From Ascidiaceihabitans sp034111945 (GTDB lineage: Bacteria > Pseudomonadota > Alphaproteobacteria > Rhodobacterales > Rhodobacteraceae), in NCBI GenBank assembly GCA_047626725.1, contig JBLHSG010000003.1:88812-152811 (forward strand): a DNA stretch of 64,000 nt, in the 5' to 3' direction. The position numbers were made by a program, and so were the translations under genes. The notes under the pieces were generated by a model. The model was not told where the DNA came from, did no database searches, and was given only the letters and a program-made list of their open reading frames with translations. Within the stretch, counting starts at the first letter, position 1, and each line of letters opens with the position of its first letter. Below, piece by piece: positions 60,173-64,000 of this stretch.

Positions 60173-60565
60173 TTAGAATACGGTGCAGAGCACTTCGCCG
60201 CCAACATTGGCTGCGCGCGCGCTTGCGTCCGACATCACACCTTGTGGGGTGGAGACAATCGACACACCCAAGCCCTGACGGACAACTGGGATGTCATTGA
60301 CGCCCATGTAAACGCGCCGACCGGGTTTAGAAACCCGCTTCAGTTCGCGAATAACAGGTTCGCCTTCGTAATACTTCAGGCTGATTTCGATGGCCGGGTG
60401 GCCGTCTTTGCCTGTCGTTGCTTCATAGCCGCGAATGTAACCTTCATCTGCAAGCACGTCCAAGACCCAAGCACGCAGTTTTGAAGCTGGTGTTTCGACG
60501 ATGGATTTACCGCGCAGTTGCGAGTTACGGATGCGGGTGAGCATATCTGCGATAGGATCGTTCAT
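60173..60565 (-). CDS. rpsH: 30S ribosomal protein S8
   Basis: A 130-residue protein: MNDPIADMLTRIRNSQLRGK, LKRVSKPGRRVYMGVNDIP and GVSIVSTPQGVMSDASARAA. In E. coli S8 is the translational repressor of the spc operon. It follows rpsN by 15 bp. Confidence 0.97.
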   Translation of the reverse strand: MNDPIADMLTRIRNSQLRGKSIVETPASKLRAWVLDVLADEGYIRGYEATTGKDGHPAIEISLKYYEGEPVIRELKRVSKPGRRVYMGVNDIPVVRQGLGVSIVSTPQGVMSDASARAANVGGEVLCTVF

Positions 60566-60580
60566 ATCTAATGCCCTTCC

Positions 60581-60886
60581 TTACCAGCTCGACTTGACCA
60601 TGCCAGGGATTTGACCGGCAGAGCCGAGGTCCCGAAGCGCGATCCGCGAAATTTTGAGTTTACGGTAGTAAGCGTGTGGACGACCTGTCAGCTGGCAACG
60701 GTTGTGCAAGCGGACTTTGGACGAGTTACGCGGCAATTTCGCCAGCTTCAGAGTAGCGCGAAAACGCTCTTCCATAGGCAGCTCTTGATTGCTTACGATT
60801 GCTTTCAAAGCGGCACGACGTTCTGCGTACTGCTTCACCAGCTTTTCACGCTTAACTTCGCGCGCGATCATGGATTTCTTAGCCAT
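60581..60886 (-). CDS. rpsN: 30S ribosomal protein S14
   Basis: A 101-residue protein: MAKKSMIAREVKREKLVKQY and RLHNRCQLTGRPHAYYRKLK. It is the longer, zinc-free (C-) form, as it has only one of the zinc-site cysteines. AAGGA precedes the ATG. Confidence 0.97.
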   Translation of the reverse strand: MAKKSMIAREVKREKLVKQYAERRAALKAIVSNQELPMEERFRATLKLAKLPRNSSKVRLHNRCQLTGRPHAYYRKLKISRIALRDLGSAGQIPGMVKSSW

Positions 60887-60902
60887 ATCTAATTCCTTCC
60901 GC

Positions 60903-61466
60903 TTACGAGTTGAAAGGCATGTTGAAAGCTTTCAACAGTGCTTTTGCTTCGTCGTCGGTGTGAGCCGTCGTCGCGATGACGATGTCCATTCCCCAGTTTT
61001 CGTCGATTTTATCAAAATCGATTTCAGGGAACACGAGGTGCTCTTTCAAGCCCATGGCATAGTTGCCACGACCGTCAAAAGATTTTGCCGAGATGCCGCG
61101 GAAGTCACGGATACGAGGCATTGCAATCGTGATCAGGCGATCAAGAAATTCGTACATTTGATTGCTGCGCAGGGTAACTTTCGCACCCATTGGCATTTCT
61201 TCACGTACGCGAAAGCCCGCGATGGATTTCTTAGCAATGGTTGTCAGCGCTTTTTGGCCGGCAATCAAAGACAAGTCACCTTGAGCAGATTTGGCTTTTT
61301 TGGAATCACGTACCGCTGCGGCACCACATCCAATGTTCAACACGATTTTGTCCAAACGTGGGATCATCATGTCGTTCTTGTAGCCAAACTCTTCTTTCAT
61401 CGAAGCACGGATTGTATCCATGTAGATCGACTTAAGGCGGGGTGTGTAGTTTGCTTCATCCAGCAT
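60903..61466 (-). CDS. rplE: 50S ribosomal protein L5
   Basis: A 187-residue 5S-rRNA-binding protein with PRLDKIVLNIGCGAAAVRDS, IAGFRVREEMPMGAKVTLRS and GRGNYAMGLKEHLVFPEIDF. Its ATG overlaps the rplX stop (TAATG). Confidence 0.97.
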   Translation of the reverse strand: MLDEANYTPRLKSIYMDTIRASMKEEFGYKNDMMIPRLDKIVLNIGCGAAAVRDSKKAKSAQGDLSLIAGQKALTTIAKKSIAGFRVREEMPMGAKVTLRSNQMYEFLDRLITIAMPRIRDFRGISAKSFDGRGNYAMGLKEHLVFPEIDFDKIDENWGMDIVIATTAHTDDEAKALLKAFNMPFNS

Positions 61467-61771
61467 TAGATCACGTCCCCTGTTGTCTTGGCAAAACGCA
61501 CTTTTTTGTCGCCGTCCATTTTAAAGCCGACGCGTGTCGCTTTACCGTTCGCGTCGATCAGAGCGAGGTTGCTCAGTGCGATTGGCATGGCTTTTGGAAT
61601 ACGGCCACCTTGAGATTCTTGTGACTGACGTGTCGCGCGAATGGCGATGTTCAGACCATCAACAATGGCTTTGCCGGCTTTTGGATCAACAGAAAGGATC
61701 GTGCCCTCTTTGCCTTTGTCCTTACCGGTCAACAAAACGACTTTATCGTCTTTTTTCAACTTAGCAGCCAT
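61466..61771 (-). CDS. rplX: 50S ribosomal protein L24
   Basis: A 101-residue KOW-domain protein: KLKKDDKVVLLTGKDKGKEG, then VDGLNIAIRATRQSQESQGG. It starts assembly of the large subunit. It lies one base after the rplN stop, and GGAGG stands before its ATG. Confidence 0.97.
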   Translation of the reverse strand: MAAKLKKDDKVVLLTGKDKGKEGTILSVDPKAGKAIVDGLNIAIRATRQSQESQGGRIPKAMPIALSNLALIDANGKATRVGFKMDGDKKVRFAKTTGDVI

Positions 61772-61772
61772 A

Positions 61773-62141
61773 TCACAGCACCTCCGGCGCGAGCGAAATG
61801 ATTTTCATAAAGTTCTTTGCGCGCAATTCACGAACAACTGGTCCAAAGATACGTGTACCTACTGGCTCATTGTTGTTGTTCAGAATGACAGCTGCATTTG
61901 TGTCGAAACGGATGGCTGTGCCATCATCGCGACGAACTTCTTTTGCCGTGCGAACGACGACGGCCTTACGGACGTCACCCTTCTTAACACGACCACGTGG
62001 AATGGCTTCCTTGACCGAGACGACAATAACGTCGCCGACGGATGCGTACTTACGCTTGGAACCACCCAGAACCTTGATGCACTGAACACGGCGTGCGCCG
62101 CTGTTGTCAGCCACTTCAAGGTTTGTTTGCATCTGGATCAT
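61773..62141 (-). CDS. rplN: 50S ribosomal protein L14
   Basis: A 122-residue protein: MIQMQTNLEVADNSGARRVQ, GGSKRKYASVGDVIVVSVKE and GTRIFGPVVRELRAKNFMKI. GGGAGA precedes the ATG. It lies 76 bp after rpsQ. Confidence 0.98.
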   Translation of the reverse strand: MIQMQTNLEVADNSGARRVQCIKVLGGSKRKYASVGDVIVVSVKEAIPRGRVKKGDVRKAVVVRTAKEVRRDDGTAIRFDTNAAVILNNNNEPVGTRIFGPVVRELRAKNFMKIISLAPEVL

Positions 62142-62217
62142 ATGGTTTCTCCCGACCTTTGGGGGGCGATGCGTGCCTAGTCCCCAGGGTTTCGATTATA
62201 CTGTTCGGCGTCGCAGC

Positions 62218-62448
62218 TTATGCTGTGATCACTTCCCAGCGCTTTGTTTTCGAGCGTGGCGCGCATTCGATGATGCGTACGGAATCGCCAGTCTTGAAAG
62301 TATTGGCTTCATCGTGGGCCCGATACTTTTTGGACTTACGAATGGTCTTTTTCAGAACCGGGTGTGTAAAGCGACGCTCTACAGATACGGTTACTGTTTG
62401 TTCGTTGGCATCAGAGGTCACTGTGCCGGTCAAAATACGCTTAGGCAT
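62218..62448 (-). CDS. rpsQ: 30S ribosomal protein S17
   Basis: A 76-residue OB-fold protein: MPKRILTGTVTSDANEQTVT, HPVLKKTIRKSKKYRAHDE and GDSVRIIECAPRSKTKRWEV. AGGAG precedes the ATG; rpmC is 11 bp upstream. Confidence 0.97.
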   Translation of the reverse strand: MPKRILTGTVTSDANEQTVTVSVERRFTHPVLKKTIRKSKKYRAHDEANTFKTGDSVRIIECAPRSKTKRWEVITA

Positions 62449-62459
62449 AAGTGCTCTCC

Positions 62460-62663
62460 TTATTCAGACGCCGCAGCAGCGGCTTTTTGGTTCAGAATGG
62501 TTTTGATGCGTGCCGCGTTGCGACGTGCAATGCGGATCTGTGCAGGGTTTTCAAGAGAGCCCGTTGCGGCTTGGAAGCGCAAGTTGAAACTTTCTTTCTT
62601 TGAATCAGACAGCTTTTCGCGCAGCTGGTCTGGTGTCATGTCGTTTAGTTCATTGGCGTTCAT
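62460..62663 (-). CDS. rpmC: 50S ribosomal protein L29
   Basis: A 67-residue helical protein: MNANELNDMTPDQLREKLSD and FNLRFQAATGSLENPAQIRI. AAAGGAA precedes the ATG. It is the first gene after a break in the S10/spc operon; its normal upstream neighbour rplP is 1.2 kb away. Confidence 0.97.
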   Translation of the reverse strand: MNANELNDMTPDQLREKLSDSKKESFNLRFQAATGSLENPAQIRIARRNAARIKTILNQKAAAAASE

Positions 62664-62740
62664 CGCCTGTTCCTTTCAACATCACCAGCTGGCCCCGGAA
62701 GGGTGACCATGATTCTGGTGGAGGTCATAGTAGATGGCTG

Positions 62741-62769
62741 CGTATAGGAGGGATTCCCACGCGTGGCAA
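62741..62769 (-). promoter_or_regulatory. Candidate promoter for rpmC-rpsQ-rplN and onwards
   Basis: On the minus strand TTGCCA (plus 62764-62769), a 17-bp spacer and TATACG (plus 62741-62746) lie about 80 bp before rpmC. The -10 and spacing are the same as in the candidate promoter before rplO. Confidence 0.6.
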
Positions 62770-62900
62770 GAGCCTTTTGTTTTATGGGGAAAGGGCTGAT
62801 TTTGGCGGTGTTTGAGTGTCGGTATTGCGACAGTAAAACGTGGGTTTGAGGGACTGCTAGATATTGTGGCTGGCTGCGTCTTTTACATAGAGGTGCAGAG

Positions 62901-63107
62901 TTACTTTTGTTTCAATCTCCATAGCGCGTACCCTGTGAGAATGAGAAAGCCCGCCAAGATCGGCAGCAGAACTGCGTCTGTATAGACGTAGGCGAGTAGG
63001 CTTGAGAGACCAAGCGCGGTCAATATGAAAGGCAGGAATGGTGAGAAGCAGCAGAGGACTGCGAGGATCGTGCCGCCAAGGCCGAGGGCCAATAGTTTGC
63101 TTTTCAT
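62901..63107 (-). CDS. MerF-like small membrane transport protein
   Basis: A 68-residue protein with two membrane helices: GLGGTILAVLCCFSPFLPFI and AVLLPILAGFLILTGYALW. The vicinal LCCF pair in helix 1 and the layout are those of MerF, which carries Hg(II) across the inner membrane. The second, C-terminal cysteine pair of MerF is missing, because the protein ends at WRLKQK. No merR, merA or merP gene is near. AAAGG precedes the ATG. It may carry a different soft metal; function is inferred. Confidence 0.7.
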   Translation of the reverse strand: MKSKLLALGLGGTILAVLCCFSPFLPFILTALGLSSLLAYVYTDAVLLPILAGFLILTGYALWRLKQK

Positions 63108-63196
63108 GTAGGTGCCTTTTCGGTTTGGGTAAGTATCGCAGGTTGGGACATTTTTCGCCAGCTGCCCCTACGCATCTCGACTTTTTGTGAAACGCT

Positions 63197-63334
63197 TCAT
63201 TCAGGAACTGCGCCCGAACTGAGACGGTGAAGGCCGTCTAGGACACTATCGAGGATAGCTTCAGGCCGGAATGGGCGGAGCCCAGAGAGTGTAAAGCACC
63301 CTCGAATGCCACCTGCTCCAGCAATAAGATCCAT
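63197..63334 (-). CDS. Small protein of unknown function (45 aa)
   Basis: A 45-residue frame starting MDLIAGAGGIRGCFTLSGLR and ending LSSGAVPE, with a strong GAAGGAG six bases before the ATG. No motif is recognised. The ribosome binding site is better than that of most genes here, which is the main reason to list it. It lies between rplP and the MerF-like gene on the same strand. Confidence 0.4.
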   Translation of the reverse strand: MDLIAGAGGIRGCFTLSGLRPFRPEAILDSVLDGLHRLSSGAVPE

Positions 63335-63349
63335 ACGATCTCCTTCGAG

Positions 63350-63524
63350 CTAACGCTTAAACACTTTGATGAAATTAGAAAGCGCGCGCGCCCAACCTTG
63401 TAAGCCAGCACTTTTAAATATTGCCGTGCACAAAACGAACGCAAGCAATACAGCCCCTAGTCCACGTCCCGAAGTGAACGGTAAATCTAATTCTGCATTC
63501 TGGATAAGGTTATATAGATCCATG
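63350..63524 (-). pseudogene. Small gene, possibly frameshifted by one base
   Basis: An ATG at 63524 with a near-perfect AAAAGGAGGAG seven bases upstream starts MDLYNLIQNAELDLP, but the frame then stops after 36 codons. One base back, the sequence goes on as a hydrophobic segment, GAVLLAFVLCTAIFKSAGLQ, and a basic end, SNFIKVFKR, up to 63350. One extra C in the CCC near 63480-63482 would explain this. It could also be a real 36-residue peptide. Confidence 0.4.
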
Positions 63525-63730
63525 ACAGACTCCTCCTTTTAAAGAAAATCTATCAAAGCCCCGCTGCTCCGCTTGTAACAAACGAGTTACGCCATACAAA
63601 GGCGAAACTGCTGCAATATTCTGGATTCATGAATCGCGGACTAGCCCTACCATTAATTCGGGCAGTGCAGTTTTTTGATTTACCCCTTCACATTGCTACT
63701 CCAGTGAGTGGTTTGAACTCTCAGATAAAC

Positions 63731-63761
63731 AAAAAGCCCCCACCGATTACTCGGCAGGGGC
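63731..63761 (-). terminator. Terminator after rplP
   Basis: GCCCC and CCGA (63736-63746) pair with TCGG and GGGGC (63751-63761), with a CA/CA internal loop; five T follow on the minus strand. It would end the S10 operon after rplP. Confidence 0.75.
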
Positions 63762-63786
63762 TTCTTTATTTCTACCGTGGCGGAAC

Positions 63787-63845
63787 GCGCATTTTCAAGG
63801 AAATGCGCTGCCTCCGCCTCATTGCTCCCCCAAGAGGGAGCAATG
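63787..63845 (-). other. Two perfect hairpins in the rplP 3' region
   Basis: GCGCATTT (63787-63794) pairs with AAATGCGC (63801-63808), and CATTGCTCCC (63820-63829) with GGGAGCAATG (63836-63845). Both follow the rplP stop within 65 bp and precede the terminator. They lack T-runs. Confidence 0.6.
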
Positions 63846-63848
63846 TAT

Positions 63849-64000
63849 TTACCAGTCTTCGCGAACCACAACACGGGTTTTGATCGGCAGCTTCATAGCT
63901 GCAAGGCGCAGGGCCTCACGGGCGATGACTTCGTCAACGCCGTCGATTTCAAACATCACGCGGCCAGGCTTAACTTTGGCGGCCCAACGGTCGACAGAGC
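63849..64000 (-). CDS. rplP: 50S ribosomal protein L16, partial (C-terminal part)
   Basis: The last 49 codons of rplP before the stop at 63849, including VDRWAAKVKPGRVMFEIDG, VIAREALRLAAMKLPIKT and the end RVVVREDW. The rest lies beyond the right edge. L16 helps place tRNA in the A and P sites. Confidence 0.95.
   Translation of the reverse strand, partial: SVDRWAAKVKPGRVMFEIDGVDEVIAREALRLAAMKLPIKTRVVVREDW

Larger units (their letters stand above)
63525..63848. other. Gap between rplP and the small genes
   Basis: This 324-bp stretch holds three hairpins next to rplP (the last is the terminator) and an AT-rich part near 63540-63700 that may hold a promoter for the small genes. A plus-strand frame across 63629-63883 covers the hairpins and the rplP end and does not look coding. 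Confidence 0.5.

Noticed and set aside
63629..63883. Plus-strand 84-residue frame at the right end
   Set aside because: It crosses the rplP 3' end and all three hairpins in antisense and has no ribosome binding site.
1..64000. CRISPR array, insertion sequence, integrase, att site or rRNA gene
   Set aside because: I looked for regular spaced repeats, transposase or integrase motifs and rRNA sequence and found none. No long direct repeat flanks the inserted blocks in the ribosomal operon.

Overview
The window reads as a chromosome segment of a marine alphaproteobacterium of the order Rhodobacterales (Roseobacter group). The evidence is gene content and order rather than a database match: an aapJQMP L-amino-acid transporter, the rpmH-rnpA-yidD-ttcA-like-yidC-MOSC-engB-argB block, a degQ-rarA-crcB-rluC-HAD-ATP12 block, Hint-domain remnants, and many LysR/GntR/MarR regulators next to catabolic genes. 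Base composition is moderate and coding density is high. I saw no insertion sequence, CRISPR array, rRNA gene or phage module. One tRNA gene (Arg, anticodon ACG) is present.

Left part (1-30 kb) is accessory metabolism. It starts with a glutamine-synthetase-like ligase (cut by the edge), a cytochrome P450 and a divergent class I amidotransferase, a set that suggests amine oxidation through a gamma-glutamyl intermediate. Next come a GntR regulator, an ECF sigma/anti-sigma pair, a class III aminotransferase with an APH-type kinase, a MarR/isochorismatase-like pair, and a LysR-controlled operon with a CuyA-like cysteate sulfo-lyase and a ProXVW-type transporter whose permease carries an odd N-terminal extension. 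Further on are a glutathionyl-hydroquinone-reductase-like protein, a nitroreductase with an HxlR regulator, a PepSY/DUF2946-like pair, an MFS transporter with a LysR gene, a frameshifted autotransporter next to an acidic C2-like protein, a PEP-mutase-family/PNPOx pair, and a TVP38 / flavoprotein / histidine-kinase operon.

Middle part (30-50 kb) is mostly core: ribosomal protein L34, RNase P protein, YidD, a TtcA-like tRNA thiolase, a GGDEF/EAL protein, YidC, MOSC, EngB, ArgB, a sterol-desaturase-family enzyme, a 4Fe-4S protein, the aap operon, and then (minus strand) DegQ-like protease, RarA, CrcB, RluC-type synthase, HAD phosphatase and ATP12. At 50.4-51.5 kb lies a deletion scar where two head-to-head genes (a sterol desaturase and a Hint-domain protein) have both lost their 5' ends; the Hint remnant also has a 7-bp tandem duplication that breaks its frame.

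Right part (51.6-64 kb) is the S10/spc/alpha ribosomal protein superoperon on the minus strand (rplP to rplQ). It is not continuous. Between rplP and rpmC sit a terminator, small unknown genes, a MerF-like gene and a new promoter. Between rpmD and rplO sit a terminator, a group 3 truncated haemoglobin gene with a 52-residue membrane protein gene (plus strand), an NsrR-like Rrf2 regulator, and a second promoter. The rplO-secY gap and the adk-rpsM gap hold further hairpins. These breaks are the most interesting architecture in the window.
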